From: Candidatus Saganbacteria bacterium
Lineage (GTDB): Bacteria; Margulisbacteria; WOR-1; XYC2-FULL-46-14; WPAF01
DNA length: 64,000 bases
NCBI GenBank assembly: GCA_016223205.1
Contig: JACRPM010000003.1
Span: forward strand, 62,001 to 126,000
Reading direction: 5' to 3'
Shown here: positions 24,355 through 34,504 of the stretch, piece after piece
Layout of the letters: every line of letters begins with the position of its first letter
How positions within the stretch are numbered: the first letter of the stretch is position 1
Program-made: the position numbers and the translations under genes
The notes under the pieces: generated by a model
The model's input: the letters and a program-made list of their open reading frames with translations, nothing else
What the model was told of the DNA's origin: nothing
Database searches by the model: none

Positions 24355-24832
24355 TTAAGATCTCCTGTTCGGAAACAAAGCCCTTAATGGTCTCTCCGTC
24401 CACGTATCCGCCCAACGTCATACGCAGGAAGCTGTCCAAATTATGGATGACCACGTTTTCTTGCTGCGCCTCTGCCGACTCGGGCAGGGTGGAGGTGGAT
24501 TCGTAGGGATTGTGAGAGGCCAGGGGAATATGGGCGGCGGGGGTGGCCGAAGTTTTCGGTCCTTTCTGGAAAAGCGCATCCAGGTTCTTGCTTTTTTGCA
24601 CCGAAAGGGCCAGGGCCTGGAGCGCTTCTTCGAGCGCCGGGTCCTTGGCCATTTGTTTTATCTTCTCAACCGAAAGGTGGACCATATTATCAGCGGCGGG
24701 GGTGAGCGAACCGGACACCCTTAATTCCCGATAGAGGCCATATACTACTTGAGAGATCTGTTGAGGGTTTAATCCTAAACCGGCCAGGTATTGGACCAGG
24801 TCCTGGGCCTGGATGGCGGAGGGAGTGGACAT
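24338..24832 (-). CDS. Uncharacterised protein with helical N-terminus and low-complexity linker
   Basis: A 164-residue protein, not recognised. Residues 8-90 are helical (LVQYLAGLGLNPQQISQVVY, KIKQMAKDPALEEALQALAL), then comes a Pro/Ser/Thr/Ala-rich linker (about 95-120) and a short C-terminal part (FLRMTLGGYVDGETIKGFV). No signal peptide is seen. It is flanked without gaps by two other unknown genes on the same strand, which suggests one complex or process. Confidence 0.6.
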   Translation of the reverse strand: MSTPSAIQAQDLVQYLAGLGLNPQQISQVVYGLYRELRVSGSLTPAADNMVHLSVEKIKQMAKDPALEEALQALALSVQKSKNLDALFQKGPKTSATPAAHIPLASHNPYESTSTLPESAEAQQENVVIHNLDSFLRMTLGGYVDGETIKGFVSEQEILNAQKD

Positions 24833-25039
24833 CTAAACCAGTTTCTCCCGGGCCGACTGGGCCTCGGCCTCGGTCGAGTGGATAGCGAAAGTTAAATTGG
24901 CCGGGATGCCGCGCGCATCGGTCAGCAATTTCCCAACGATATTTTGCAGGGCTTGCGTGGAAATGGGCTGGGGGATCATCCGGGCTTGCAGCCGCTGGAT
25001 GTGATTATGCGGGATCGCAGTTATAGAAAAATCCGCCAT
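24833..25039 (-). CDS. Uncharacterised 68-residue protein, first gene of the trio
   Basis: A small soluble protein, not recognised (MADFSITAIPHNHIQRLQAR start). It contains a helix rich in Gln and Leu and ends in an acidic/basic helix (STEAEAQSAREKLV). The gene ends directly against the 24338 start codon. An AT-rich TTTATA lies 5 nt before the ATG, again compatible with a leaderless transcript. It is divergent from mazG. Confidence 0.55.
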   Translation of the reverse strand: MADFSITAIPHNHIQRLQARMIPQPISTQALQNIVGKLLTDARGIPANLTFAIHSTEAEAQSAREKLV

Positions 25040-25067
25040 ACACTTATAAATCGGTCCGAGGGGGACC

Positions 25068-25095
25068 GAACTTGCATGTAATTTTATGCTATAAT
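25068..25095 (+). promoter_or_regulatory. mazG promoter with GAACTTGCATGT box
   Basis: TATAAT (25090-25095) lies 9 nt before the mazG ATG. At the -35 position is GAACTTGCATGT (25068-25079), GAACTT being 16 nt upstream of the -10. The same 12-mer stands at the matching place before the helicase-nuclease gene at 40277. Confidence 0.6.
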
Positions 25096-25104
25096 TAAGA
25101 CAAA

Positions 25105-25476
25105 ATGAAGGAATTTGACCGCCTGGTAGAGGTTGTGGCCGCCCTCCGCAAAAAGTGCCCCTGGGATAAGGAGCAAAACCATGCCACCCTTAAGCCCTAC
25201 ATGCTGGAGGAAGTGCACGAAGCTATAGAGGCCATTGATAATAAGGATTATGAACTGCTCGAGGAAGAGCTGGGGGACATGCTGCTGCATATCGTAATGC
25301 ACGCGGAAATGGCCAAAGAAAAGGGGCGTTTCAAGATCCAGGACGTGATCCAGGGGATCATTAAAAAGATGATGCGCCGCCATCCGCATGTGTTCGGCAA
25401 GGGACGGGCCAAAACGGTTGCCGGGGTATTGCGGCGCTGGAAGCAGATCAAAAGGGAGGAAAAGCGTGAACGTTAA
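25105..25476 (+). CDS. mazG: MazG-family nucleoside triphosphate pyrophosphohydrolase
   Basis: Hydrolyses (d)NTPs to monophosphates, cleaning the nucleotide pool. The 123-residue single-domain protein has RKKCPWDKEQNHATLKPYML and the metal-binding EEVHEAIEAI and EEELGDMLLHIVMHA pattern, with RRHPHVFG near the end. E. coli MazG is a two-domain enzyme of about 260 residues; this is the short form. The gene is read from a leaderless promoter and its end overlaps the ftsH start by 11 bp. Confidence 0.92.
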   Translation: MKEFDRLVEVVAALRKKCPWDKEQNHATLKPYMLEEVHEAIEAIDNKDYELLEEELGDMLLHIVMHAEMAKEKGRFKIQDVIQGIIKKMMRRHPHVFGKGRAKTVAGVLRRWKQIKREEKRER

Positions 25477-27253
25477 TTGGAGAGGGCTCTTATTCTGGGG
25501 CTTGATAATTCTGGCCGGAATAATGCTTTTCTTGCCGATCTTTCCCAATCCGCAAACCAAGGAGATCAGCTTTTCGGAATTCTTGACCAATATGGAAGCC
25601 GATAAGCTGGCGGAGGTCACCATTGCGGGAGATATCGTTACCGGAAAACTAAAAGACAAACAGCAATTCCGCACCCGGGCCCTGAATTATCCCAATCTTA
25701 TCCCGACTTTAAGGGCCAAAAAAGTTGATATCAAAGTCGAACCCCCCATAGAAAGCAATTGGATGCTCAATCTGGCGGCGCAGCTGATCCTGCCCTTGCT
25801 TTTCTTCGGCCTCCTATGGTGGATGCTCATGCGCCAGGCCAGCTCCCAGACCAATGCCGCCTTCTCTTTCGGCAAATCGCCCGCCAAGCCCCTGCAGGGC
25901 AAGGTGGACGTAACATTTGCCGATGTGGCGGGAGTGGATGAAGCCAAAGAAGAACTGCGGGAGATCGTGGAATTCTTAAAGACCCCGGAAAAATTCCAAA
26001 AATTAGGCGCCAAGATCCCCAAGGGATTGCTGTTGATGGGACCGCCCGGCACGGGGAAAACCTTGCTAGCGCGCGCCATCGCGGGGGAAGCCGGGGTCCC
26101 TTTCTTTTCGCTTTCCGGTTCGGACTTTGTGGAAATGTTCGTGGGAGTCGGGGCTTCGCGGGTGCGCAACCTTTTTTCCCAGGCCAAAAAGACCACTCCC
26201 TGCATCATCTTTATGGATGAGATCGACGCCGTGGGCAGGCATCGCGGCGCCGGATTGGGCGGGGGACACGACGAGCGCGAACAAACTCTCAACCAGTTGC
26301 TGGTGGAGATGGACGGCTTTGATCCCAATACCAACATCATCGTGATCGCCGCCACCAACCGGCCCGACATTCTGGATCCCGCCCTGCTTAGGCCGGGACG
26401 CTTCGACCGCCAAATAGTTTTGGACAAGCCCGATCTCAAAGGCCGGGAAGACATCTTAAAGATCCACGCCAAGGGTAAGCCCATGGCAGGGGATGTCGAT
26501 CTTAAAGTGGTAGCCCGCCGCACTCCGGGATTCACCGGGGCGGACCTTGAGAATGTTTTAAACGAAGCCGCAATACTGGCGGCGCGGGCCGATAAAAAAG
26601 AAGTTACCATGGAAGAGGTGGAAGAGGCAGCCGACCGGGTAATGGCCGGGCCGGAAAAAAAGAGCCGCCTGATCTCCGACAAAGAAAAGCAGATCATCGC
26701 CCACCACGAAGTTGGGCATGCCCTGCTGTCGCATCTTTTGCCCCACGCTGACCCGGTGCATAAAATATCCATCCTGCCGCGGGGATTGGCGCTTGGTTAT
26801 ACTTTGGCCTTACCGCTGACGGATAAATACCTGGTCTCCAAATCCGAAGTGCTCGACCAGATCACGGTAATGTTGGGCGGCCGGGTGGCAGAGGAGCTGG
26901 TCTTTAACGAGGTCACCTCCGGCGCGCATAACGACCTGGAGCGGGCCACCGAGCTGGCCAAAAAGATGGTGACCGAGTTCGGCATGTCTTCGCTTGGGCC
27001 GCGCACCTTCGGCCGCAAGGATCGCCAGATATTTTTGGGCCGCGACATCGCGGAGATGAAAGATTACTCCGAACAGACCGCCGATGAGATCGATCATGAG
27101 GTCAAAAAGATCATCGACCAATGCTTTGCCCGCGCGCAGGAAACCTTGGCCCAAAATCGCGCTTCTCTGGATAAGATCGCCGCGGAACTAATAGAGAAGG
27201 AGACGCTCGAAGGCGAAGCCCTGGCCCGGGCCCTGGAATCCGTTAAAAAATGA
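25466..27253 (+). CDS. ftsH: ATP-dependent zinc metalloprotease FtsH
   Basis: A membrane-anchored AAA+ protease that degrades membrane and regulatory proteins. GTG at 25466 is chosen because GGAGG lies 6 nt upstream and the protein then begins with the usual first transmembrane helix. The 595-residue product has two helices flanking a short periplasmic domain. It also has the Walker [20 protein letters not shown] region (GPPGTGKT), Walker B IIFMDEID, the SRH ([17 protein letters not shown]), and the zinc motif HEVGH with a distal Asp in the peptidase domain. The start overlaps mazG and the end overlaps ftcD. Confidence 0.97.
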   Translation: MNVNWRGLLFWGLIILAGIMLFLPIFPNPQTKEISFSEFLTNMEADKLAEVTIAGDIVTGKLKDKQQFRTRALNYPNLIPTLRAKKVDIKVEPPIESNWMLNLAAQLILPLLFFGLLWWMLMRQASSQTNAAFSFGKSPAKPLQGKVDVTFADVAGVDEAKEELREIVEFLKTPEKFQKLGAKIPKGLLLMGPPGTGKTLLARAIAGEAGVPFFSLSGSDFVEMFVGVGASRVRNLFSQAKKTTPCIIFMDEIDAVGRHRGAGLGGGHDEREQTLNQLLVEMDGFDPNTNIIVIAATNRPDILDPALLRPGRFDRQIVLDKPDLKGREDILKIHAKGKPMAGDVDLKVVARRTPGFTGADLENVLNEAAILAARADKKEVTMEEVEEAADRVMAGPEKKSRLISDKEKQIIAHHEVGHALLSHLLPHADPVHKISILPRGLALGYTLALPLTDKYLVSKSEVLDQITVMLGGRVAEELVFNEVTSGAHNDLERATELAKKMVTEFGMSSLGPRTFGRKDRQIFLGRDIAEMKDYSEQTADEIDHEVKKIIDQCFARAQETLAQNRASLDKIAAELIEKETLEGEALARALESVKK

Positions 27254-28119
27254 TCGAATGCGTGCCCAACTTTTCCGAAGGTGAAGACGAAGAGCTGATC
27301 GGCCAGATCGTCTCCTCTGTCAAGACCGCTAAAGTCCTCGATGTCCATCGTGATCCCGACCACAATCGCTCGGTCGTGACCCTAGTCGGCAAACCCGAAA
27401 AAGTGAAACAGGCGGCCTTCGATCTCACCGAACGCGCCCTCCAGCTTTTAGATATCCGCGAGCATCAAGGTGTCCATCCTTTTATCGGGGTAATGGATGT
27501 CATCCCCTTTATTCCCTTGAAGGGGGCCTCCATGCAGGAAGCGATCGAGGCTTCGCATCAATTAGGACAGGAACTTTGGGACAAATTGCATCTTCCGGTT
27601 TATTTCTACGGACAAGCTGCCAAAATTAAAGAGCGGGCCGATCTTCCCTATGTAAGGAAAGGCGGATATGCCGCGCTCAAGCGCGAGATAAATTCTCCTC
27701 ACCGCCGTCCGGACATCGGGGAAGGATTACATATAACGGGAGGGGCGGCGGCGGTGGGCGCCCGCAACTTTTTGATCGCTTTCAATATTAATCTAAAGTC
27801 CAACGATCCATCCATCGCGCAATCCATTGCCCAGAATATCCGGGAATCGCACGGGGGGTTGAAGGGAGTCAGGGCGCTGGGGCTGGAGCTCAAAAGCCAG
27901 GGCCTAACCCAGGTTTCCATAAATATTACCGATCATCAGGAAACCTCTCTAAGACAGGTATTTAATGAAGTCAAAATATGGGCTAAAGAATATCGAGTAG
28001 AGATCCTCTACTCCGAGATCGTGGGCCTGGTCCCCCAAGATGCGGTTTTCCCCGACATCCAGGATGTGTTAAAGTTAAAGGGATTTTCCGAAAAGAAGAT
28101 CATCGAGAATAACCTATGA
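27250..28119 (+). CDS. ftcD: Glutamate formimidoyltransferase
   Basis: Transfers the formimino group from formiminoglutamate (or the formyl group) to tetrahydrofolate. The 289-residue protein is the transferase half only: [42 protein letters not shown] (HPFIGVMDV), RPDIGEGLHITGGAAAVGARN-like GGAAAVGARNFLIAFN, and SINITDHQ. The cyclodeaminase domain is absent. It is 4 bp overlapped with ftsH before and valS after. In a bacterium without visible histidine degradation genes it probably serves folate one-carbon flow. Confidence 0.93.
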   Translation: MIECVPNFSEGEDEELIGQIVSSVKTAKVLDVHRDPDHNRSVVTLVGKPEKVKQAAFDLTERALQLLDIREHQGVHPFIGVMDVIPFIPLKGASMQEAIEASHQLGQELWDKLHLPVYFYGQAAKIKERADLPYVRKGGYAALKREINSPHRRPDIGEGLHITGGAAAVGARNFLIAFNINLKSNDPSIAQSIAQNIRESHGGLKGVRALGLELKSQGLTQVSINITDHQETSLRQVFNEVKIWAKEYRVEILYSEIVGLVPQDAVFPDIQDVLKLKGFSEKKIIENNL

Positions 28120-30548
28120 GCGAAGAATTAGCCAAGGCCTACGACCCCTCCCTGGTAGAGCAGAAATGGTACAAATTTTGGGAAGAAGCCGGGCTGTTCA
28201 AGCCGGATGAGACCAGAGAGAAAACTTTCACTATCGTAATTCCCCCGCCCAACATTACCGGCTCGCTGCATATGGGCCATGCCTTGAACAATTCCATCCA
28301 GGACCTTTTGATCCGCTACAAGCGCATGCAGGGATTTAAGGCGCTGTGGGTGCCGGGCACCGACCACGCCGGCATTGCCACCCAGAACGTAGTGGAGCGG
28401 GAGTTAAAAAAAACCGGCCAGCGCAAGGAAGATTTGGGCCGGGAAAAATTCATCGAAAAAGTCTGGGAATGGAAAAAAGAATACGGCGGGCGGATCACCA
28501 AACAACTTCGCCGTCTCGGGGCTTCCTGCGACTGGTCGCGCGAATGTTTTACTCTTGACGAGCAAAGATCCAAAGCCGTTAAAAGACATTTTATCCAACT
28601 TTACAAAGAAGGGCTCATCTACCGGGGCAAACGCATCATCAACTGGTGCCCGCGCTGCCAGACGGCCATATCCGACATAGAGGTCGAGCACGCCACCATC
28701 AAAGGCCATCTCTGGCATATTAAATACGGCCCGCTCACCGTGGCGACCACCCGGCCCGAAACCATGCTGGGCGACACCGCGGTCGCGGTCAACCCCCAAG
28801 ATGACCGCTATAAGCACCTGTGGGGCAAGACCGTGGAGCTGCCCCTGGTAGGCCGCCATATTCCGATCATCAAAGATGAATTCGTAGATCTTACATTTGG
28901 AACAGGAGCGGTCAAGGTCACACCGGCGCACGATCCCAACGATTATGAGATGGGAATGAGGCACAATCTGCCGTTCATCAACATCTTAACCCCAGATGGG
29001 CACCTCACTTTCAAGGAATTCGGCAGGGAAGAAAGGGAGAGGATGGAGAAGGAGGGAGCAGGAGGGATCGAGGGATTGGATCGGTTCAAAGCTCGAGAGA
29101 AGATCGTCGAATTACTAGAGAAAAAAGGATTTCTGGTGAAGATCGAGGACTACGAAACGTCTGTCGGCCATTGTTATCGGTGCAAGACCATCATCGAACC
29201 TTATCTTTCGGACCAGTGGTTCGTGAGGGTAAAGCCGCTGGCGGAAAAGGCCATTGCCGCGGCGGAGGAGGGGAAGGTCAGGTTCGTACCGGAACGCTGG
29301 ACGAAACTATATTTGCAATGGATGACAAACCTGCGCGACTGGTGCATCTCCCGTCAGCTGTGGTGGGGCCACCAGATCCCGGCCTGGTATAAAGGGGAAG
29401 AAATATTTGTCGGCGAGGAGCCGCCCAAAGGGGAGGGATGGAAACAAGACCCCGATGTTTTTGACACCTGGTTTTCCTCGGCGCTGTGGCCGTTCTCGAC
29501 CCTGGGCTGGCCCGATGAAACCTCGGACCTTAAAACTTATTACCCGACCGATGTCCTGGTCACCAGCTACGATATCATCTTTTTCTGGGTTGCGCGGATG
29601 ATCATGGCGGGCCTGCACTTTATGAAGAAAGAGCCGTTCCATACGGTCTATTTCAACCCCCTGGTCAAAGACATCCACGGCAAAAAGATGAGTAAATCCT
29701 GGGGCAATGTGATCGATCCGCTGGAAGTGATCGAGAAGGCCGGAGCCGATGCCCTGCGCTTCGCCTTCCTCTCGCTTTTAGCGGGCCAGGGCCAGGACAT
29801 CAAGCTTTCGGAAGATAAGATCACCGAAGCGCGCAATTTTGCGAATAAAATATGGAACGCGAGCCGGTTCGTGTTGATGAATACCCCCTCTGTCCCTCGG
29901 CAGAGCTCGGGACATCTCCCCCTTGATAAGGGGGAGAAGGAGAGGGGGTTGGAGCTCGCCGACCGCTGGATCCTTTCCCGCCTCAATCAAACCATCAAGC
30001 AGGTGACCGAAAATCTTGAAAATTATAAATTTGGGGAGGCCGCCCGCCTGCTTTATAGTTTCGTCTGGTCGGAATTCTGCGACTGGTACGTGGAGATCGC
30101 CAAGATCCGCCTGCACGGGGAAGATGAAATAGCCAAAGCCGAAGCGGTCGCGATCTTGATCAAAGTGCTGGAAAACACCCTAAAACTGCTCCATCCCTTT
30201 ATGCCGTTCATAACCGAAGAGATCTATCAGAGGATCGTAAAAGTGAGGACCATTATGCTCGAGGAATGGCCGAAAGCAGATGAAAAAAGCATCGATCAAG
30301 CGGCGGAAACAGAAATGGCCGTAAATATGGAAGTTATCCGCGCGGTGCGTAACCTGCGGTCGCAGAAAAAGATCCCCGTCGGCCGGAAAGTGATCGTTCA
30401 TCTTGAGGACGGTCCCAAATTAAACGAGCCCTACCTCAAACGACTGGCCAAAATCGAAGGGATAGTCGCGGGGCCGGGAGAAGGAGAAGGGATCAAGGTC
30501 GAGGTTGCCGGAGCTAAGCTGTTTCTCCGGTTTCAACCAGCTCAATGA
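28116..30548 (+). CDS. valS: Valyl-tRNA synthetase
   Basis: Charges tRNA-Val. The 810-residue class I synthetase has PPPNITGSLHMGHALN (HIGH motif), the CP1 editing domain (TVATTRPETMLGDTAVAV region), two zinc-like pairs (CPRC, CYRC), DVLVTSYDIIFFWVARM and the KMSKS loop (GKKMSKSWGNVIDP). About 24 residues after NASRFVLMN, just before the anticodon-binding domain (ADRWILSRLN), are encoded by a nested palindromic repeat (29883-29949) kept in frame. The protein lacks the long C-terminal coiled coil of some ValRS. Confidence 0.96.
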   Translation: MSEELAKAYDPSLVEQKWYKFWEEAGLFKPDETREKTFTIVIPPPNITGSLHMGHALNNSIQDLLIRYKRMQGFKALWVPGTDHAGIATQNVVERELKKTGQRKEDLGREKFIEKVWEWKKEYGGRITKQLRRLGASCDWSRECFTLDEQRSKAVKRHFIQLYKEGLIYRGKRIINWCPRCQTAISDIEVEHATIKGHLWHIKYGPLTVATTRPETMLGDTAVAVNPQDDRYKHLWGKTVELPLVGRHIPIIKDEFVDLTFGTGAVKVTPAHDPNDYEMGMRHNLPFINILTPDGHLTFKEFGREERERMEKEGAGGIEGLDRFKAREKIVELLEKKGFLVKIEDYETSVGHCYRCKTIIEPYLSDQWFVRVKPLAEKAIAAAEEGKVRFVPERWTKLYLQWMTNLRDWCISRQLWWGHQIPAWYKGEEIFVGEEPPKGEGWKQDPDVFDTWFSSALWPFSTLGWPDETSDLKTYYPTDVLVTSYDIIFFWVARMIMAGLHFMKKEPFHTVYFNPLVKDIHGKKMSKSWGNVIDPLEVIEKAGADALRFAFLSLLAGQGQDIKLSEDKITEARNFANKIWNASRFVLMNTPSVPRQSSGHLPLDKGEKERGLELADRWILSRLNQTIKQVTENLENYKFGEAARLLYSFVWSEFCDWYVEIAKIRLHGEDEIAKAEAVAILIKVLENTLKLLHPFMPFITEEIYQRIVKVRTIMLEEWPKADEKSIDQAAETEMAVNMEVIRAVRNLRSQKKIPVGRKVIVHLEDGPKLNEPYLKRLAKIEGIVAGPGEGEGIKVEVAGAKLFLRFQPAQ
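29883..29949 (+). repeat. Nested palindromic repeat in frame within valS
   Basis: Outer arms ACCCCCTCT (29883-29891) and AGAGGGGGT (29941-29949). Between them are a 22-bp palindrome GTCCCTCG...CTCGGGAC (29892-29913) and a hairpin CTCCCCCTT-GAT-AAGGGGGAG (29916-29936). It is translated as TPSVPRQSSGHLPLDKGEKE. Related copies are in the genes at 40277 and 49683. Confidence 0.88.
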
Positions 30549-31341
30549 TTTTCTTTATCTCTTTGGCACGGCCGGTCTGGGGGTCTACCTTTATAAGTAC
30601 CGCGTTAAAGACCGCCTGTCCCGCTTCGGTGGGCTCGAATTTTTCCGGCATTTGGGTCAGGAACCTTTTCAATATCTGCTCCCGGTCCATGCCGATGATC
30701 GAATCACGCGCTCCCACCATCCCCGCATCCGAAATGTAGGCGGTACCTTTCGGCAAGATCCTCTCATCCGCGGTCATCACATGGGTGTGGGTGCCGATCA
30801 CGGCTGTGGCTTTCCCGTCCAGGAAAAATCCCATAGCGCACTTTTCCGAGGTGGCCTCGGCGTGCATGTCGGCGATCACGATCGGCGTCTCCTTTTTTAT
30901 TTCCGGCAACAATCTTTCTGCCGCCTGAAAAGGGCAATCCAGGCATTGCATGAAAGTGCGGCCCAAAAGGTTCAAGATCCCCACCTTCACCCCCGCCGCC
31001 TCCACTATAATGTATTCATTTCCGGGGGTACCGGGAGGATAGTTGGCGGGACGGGCCAGCATAGTGTAGTTTTCGATGTCCCGGGCCAACTCCTTTTTAT
31101 CCCACACGTGGTTGCCCATGGTGAGGGCGTTAACGCCCATCTCCAGCAGTTCGCGGTAGATCTTTTCGGTTATGCCGTAGCCGTGGGCCGAATTTTCGGC
31201 ATTGGCGATTATAAGGTCCGGCGCGTACTTCTTTTTAAGCTGCGGTAAAAGCCTGCGGGTGGCGCGCCTTCCCAGCGCACCGATGATATCCCCGATAAAA
31301 AGTATCCCGACATCACGTCGGGACTCATTTGGCGACATCAA
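30514..31341 (-). CDS. ymdB: YmdB-family metallophosphoesterase
   Basis: A 275-residue calcineurin-like phosphoesterase of the YmdB (TIGR00282) family, in Bacillus a 2',3'-cyclic nucleotide phosphodiesterase influencing biofilm and motility. Motifs: ILFIGDIIGALGRR, IANAENSAHGYGI (GNxxE-like), TMGNHVWDKKE, ADMHAEATSEK and GTHTHVMTAD, giving the two-metal ligands. It overlaps rny by 17 bp; rny-ymdB adjacency is common in Firmicutes and other phyla. Its 3' end overlaps valS on the other strand. Confidence 0.94.
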   Translation of the reverse strand: MMSPNESRRDVGILFIGDIIGALGRRATRRLLPQLKKKYAPDLIIANAENSAHGYGITEKIYRELLEMGVNALTMGNHVWDKKELARDIENYTMLARPANYPPGTPGNEYIIVEAAGVKVGILNLLGRTFMQCLDCPFQAAERLLPEIKKETPIVIADMHAEATSEKCAMGFFLDGKATAVIGTHTHVMTADERILPKGTAYISDAGMVGARDSIIGMDREQILKRFLTQMPEKFEPTEAGQAVFNAVLIKVDPQTGRAKEIKKIIELVETGETA

Positions 31342-32866
31342 AAGCCCTGGTCTCCCGGATCACGGTCACGCGGATCTCGCCCGGATATTCGAGCTCGGCT
31401 TCGATCTTTTTAGCGATATCGTGAGCGAGCTTCCCGGCCATTACATCGTCCACCTTGTCGGGCTGGACGATCACCCGCACTTCGCGGCCGGCCTGGATGG
31501 CGTAGCACTTCTCGACCCCGGGGAAGGTCTTGGCGACGGATTCGAGCTTCTCCAACCTCTTAACATAAGCTTCGAGGGTGTCGCGGCGGGCGCCCGGCCG
31601 AGCCGATGAGATCCCATCGGCCACCATTACCAGCACCGCTTCCACTGTTTGCGGCTCTACATCCCCATGATGGGCTTCGATGGCGTGCACCACTTCGGGG
31701 GCTTCACCGGCCTTTTGGGCGAAAAGCGCGCCCAGCTTAATGTGAGTGCCTTCTACTTCCTGGTCGATGGCCTTGCCGATATCGTGCAACAGCGCCGCGC
31801 GTTTGGCCAGCTTTACGTTAACGCCCAATTCCGAGGCCAGCATGCCGGCCAGGTGGGCCATCTCTTTGCTGTGCTGGAGGACGTTCTGACCGTAGCTGGT
31901 GCGGTAATGCAGACGCCCTAAAAGCTGGATGAGCACCGGCGGTATCCCGTGCACGTCGCAGTCGATGGTGGCGCCTTCTCCCTTTTCCCACATGGCGGCC
32001 TTGAGCTCTTCTTTGGCTTTGTTGTAGGCCTCTTCCACGCGGGCGGGGTGGATGCGGCCGTCGGCTATCAACTTGGTCAGGGTAAGCCGGGCGGTTTCCC
32101 TCCGCAGGGGATCGAAGCTTGAAAGTATCACGGCCTCCGGAGTGTCGTCCACGATCAGATCCACTCCCGTGGCGGTCTCAAAGGCGCGGATGTTGCGGCC
32201 TTCGCGCCCGATGATGCGGCCCTTCATGTCATCTGAAGGCAGCTCCACCATGGTGGTGGTGCTTTCGACCACATGGTCCACGGCGCAACGCTGGATGGCG
32301 GTGGCCAATATCTCACGGGCCTTGCGGTCGGCATCCTTCCTGATCTCTTCTTCCTTGCGCTTGATGATCAGCGCCGCGTCCCGTTCCACTTCTTTCTCGA
32401 GGTTGCTAAGCAGGAGATTTCTCGCTTCTTCCTTGGGCATGCCGGCCACTTTCTCCAATTCCGTCAACTGCTGGGCGTGGATCTTTTCCAATTCCCCTCT
32501 CAAGCGGCCCAAGCCTTCCTCAACTTCCTTGATCTTCTTTTCTGTCGAGACGATGGCCTGCTCTTTCTTTTCCAAGTGTTCTTCTCTTTGCAAGAGACGC
32601 CGCTCCAGATTGCTAAGCTCGGTCTTGCGTTCGCGGGTCTCCTGCTCGAACTCACGCCTTAACTTAACCGCCTCTTCCTTGGCTTCGAGCAAGGCTTCCT
32701 TGCGTTTGGTCTCGGCTTCGCGCTTGGCGTCTTCCAAAACCCGTTTAGCGGTATCTTCCGCGATCTTGATCTTGGATTCGGCCAGCTGGCGCCGCACCAG
32801 AAGATAAGCCACCGCCAACGAAAAGACCACTACGGCGGCAATAATAAATAAAATCAAATATGTCAT
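31325..32866 (-). CDS. rny: Ribonuclease Y
   Basis: A membrane-anchored endoribonuclease that starts mRNA decay. The 513-residue protein has an N-terminal transmembrane helix (LILFIIAAVVVFSLAVAYLLV), a long coiled coil (about 25-200), a KH domain (GRIIGREGRNIRAFE), and an HD domain with AALLHDIGKAID. The length is standard. It lies 4 bp downstream of recA and overlaps ymdB. Confidence 0.96.
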   Translation of the reverse strand: MTYLILFIIAAVVVFSLAVAYLLVRRQLAESKIKIAEDTAKRVLEDAKREAETKRKEALLEAKEEAVKLRREFEQETRERKTELSNLERRLLQREEHLEKKEQAIVSTEKKIKEVEEGLGRLRGELEKIHAQQLTELEKVAGMPKEEARNLLLSNLEKEVERDAALIIKRKEEEIRKDADRKAREILATAIQRCAVDHVVESTTTMVELPSDDMKGRIIGREGRNIRAFETATGVDLIVDDTPEAVILSSFDPLRRETARLTLTKLIADGRIHPARVEEAYNKAKEELKAAMWEKGEGATIDCDVHGIPPVLIQLLGRLHYRTSYGQNVLQHSKEMAHLAGMLASELGVNVKLAKRAALLHDIGKAIDQEVEGTHIKLGALFAQKAGEAPEVVHAIEAHHGDVEPQTVEAVLVMVADGISSARPGARRDTLEAYVKRLEKLESVAKTFPGVEKCYAIQAGREVRVIVQPDKVDDVMAGKLAHDIAKKIEAELEYPGEIRVTVIRETRAFDVAK

Positions 32867-32870
32867 AAAT

Positions 32871-33944
32871 TTACGCGCGAGCTTGCGGCCTCCCCATTTT
32901 CTTGGCTTCGGTGCGGGAGGCGGAAGCTACGGGGCGGGGCGCCTCGCTCTTAGCCCGATCAGAATCGATCTGTTTGCGGATGGCCCCCTCCAGTTTATGC
33001 GCCAGGGCGCTGTGTTCTTTCAAGAACTGCAAGCTGGCTTCGTAGCCCTGTCCCAATCTTTCCCCTTCATAAGCGAACCAGGAGCCGCTTTTTTCGACCA
33101 GGTTGAATTTTTGCCCCATGTCCAAAAGTTCGGCCTCATGGGAGATGCCCTCGCCGTGGATCAAGACAAAAGTGGAATCGCGGAAGGGCGGGGCCACCTT
33201 GTTCTTGACCACTTTAACTTTTACCCGGGTGCCCACGATCTTATCGCCTTCCTTGATCTTCTCCTGCGCGCGCACGTCCAATCTTACGGATGAATAGAAT
33301 TTGAGCGCCCGTCCGCCCGGAGTGGTCTCGGGATTGCCGAACATGACGCCGATCTTTTCCCTCAACTGGTTGATGAAGATCAAGACCGTTTTGGATTTGC
33401 CGACCACGGCGGTGAGCTTTCTTAACGCTTGGGACATCAGCCGGGCCTGGAGGCCCATTTGGGGATCTCCCATCTCGCCTTCCACCTCGGCTTTGGGGAC
33501 CAGGGCGGCCACGGAATCCACCACGATGATATCGATGGCGCCGGAGCGCACCAGGGTCTCGCAGATCTCGAGGGCCTGCTCGCCGTAATCCGGCTGGGAG
33601 ATCAGCAGATTATCGACGTCCACTCCCAGTTTCCGGGAATATTTGGGGTCCATGGCGTGCTCGGCGTCGATAAAGGCCGCCGTACCGCCGCGCTTTTGCG
33701 CCTCGGCCACCGCCTGGAGCGATACCGTGGTCTTGCCTCCCGCCTCGGGGCCGTAGATCTCGATTATCCGGCCGCGGGGAAATCCTCCCACGCCCAGGGC
33801 GGCATCGAGACCGATGGAACCGGTGGGAATGGACTCGATATGGAGCTTGCTGGCCTCACCCATCTTCATGATGGCACCTTTGCCGAAGTTCTTTTCTATC
33901 TGCGAGATCGCGATATCCAGGGCCTTCTGTTTTTCGTCCGCCAT
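32871..33944 (-). CDS. recA: Recombinase A
   Basis: Catalyses strand exchange and promotes LexA-type self-cleavage. The 357-residue protein shows [16 protein letters not shown] (Walker A; usual S replaced by A in GPEAGGKTT), VDSVAALVP (Walker B), the L1/L2 regions [23 protein letters not shown] (split: [13 protein letters not shown]) and [24 protein letters not shown] loop. It is preceded by AAAGGAGG. It is embedded in a seven-gene operon rather than in a stand-alone SOS unit, and no LexA-like box is evident upstream. Confidence 0.97.
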   Translation of the reverse strand: MADEKQKALDIAISQIEKNFGKGAIMKMGEASKLHIESIPTGSIGLDAALGVGGFPRGRIIEIYGPEAGGKTTVSLQAVAEAQKRGGTAAFIDAEHAMDPKYSRKLGVDVDNLLISQPDYGEQALEICETLVRSGAIDIIVVDSVAALVPKAEVEGEMGDPQMGLQARLMSQALRKLTAVVGKSKTVLIFINQLREKIGVMFGNPETTPGGRALKFYSSVRLDVRAQEKIKEGDKIVGTRVKVKVVKNKVAPPFRDSTFVLIHGEGISHEAELLDMGQKFNLVEKSGSWFAYEGERLGQGYEASLQFLKEHSALAHKLEGAIRKQIDSDRAKSEAPRPVASASRTEAKKMGRPQARA

Positions 33945-33958
33945 TCTATTTTCCTCCT

Positions 33959-34504
33959 TTAACTAACTCCTTGTTCTCCGCCCAGGTTGAGCCACAACAG
34001 GCCTAATACCGATTGGGCGGCCTTCTCCCGTATTTGCTGCCGCGTGCCCTGCAAGTGCAGCTCGCGCACATCAACCCCGCCCTCATCGGCCAGCGCGATA
34101 TAGACCAAACCCACAGGAGCGGGAGGCGCGGGCAGGGGACCAGCCACCCCGGTGGTCGCCAGACCGATCGTGGTCTTGAACCTCCGGCGGATGCCCTCCG
34201 CCATGGCTTCCGCTACTTTAGAGCTGACGGCGCCTTCTTTGGCGATCAGCGCCCCCGGGACCTGGAGCTCCTGCACCTTGATGCGGCTGTGGTAAGCCAC
34301 GATGCCGCCCATAAAATATTCGGAGCTCCCCGAGATATTGGTCAACCGTTCGGCCACCAGGCCGCCGGTCACCGATTCCGCGGAAGCCACGGTCTGGTGC
34401 CGCTTTTTTAAAAGTTCGGCGATCTGGTCGTCGGTGATCTGGCCGATGACCGAGAGCATCTTCGAGAAAAAATCCTCGAGCTTAACTTCCTGTGCTTCCG
34501 ACAA
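33959..34504 (-). CDS. pncC: CinA C-terminal-domain protein, nicotinamide-nucleotide amidase
   Basis: A 181-residue CinA_C (PncC) family protein, which deamidates NMN to nicotinate mononucleotide in pyridine recycling. It has the [25 protein letters not shown] start ([15 protein letters not shown]), [15 protein letters not shown], and [22 protein letters not shown]. The N-terminal MoaB-like half of full CinA is absent. A 30-residue helical extension precedes the domain. It stands between pgsA and recA, a conserved order (pgsA-cinA-recA). Confidence 0.9.
   Translation of the reverse strand: MSEAQEVKLEDFFSKMLSVIGQITDDQIAELLKKRHQTVASAESVTGGLVAERLTNISGSSEYFMGGIVAYHSRIKVQELQVPGALIAKEGAVSSKVAEAMAEGIRRRFKTTIGLATTGVAGPLPAPPAPVGLVYIALADEGGVDVRELHLQGTRQQIREKAAQSVLGLLWLNLGGEQGVS

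Noticed and set aside
25068..25079. Classic LexA box (GAAC-N4-GTTC) before mazG
   Set aside because: The second half-site is missing; only the shared 12-mer is supported.
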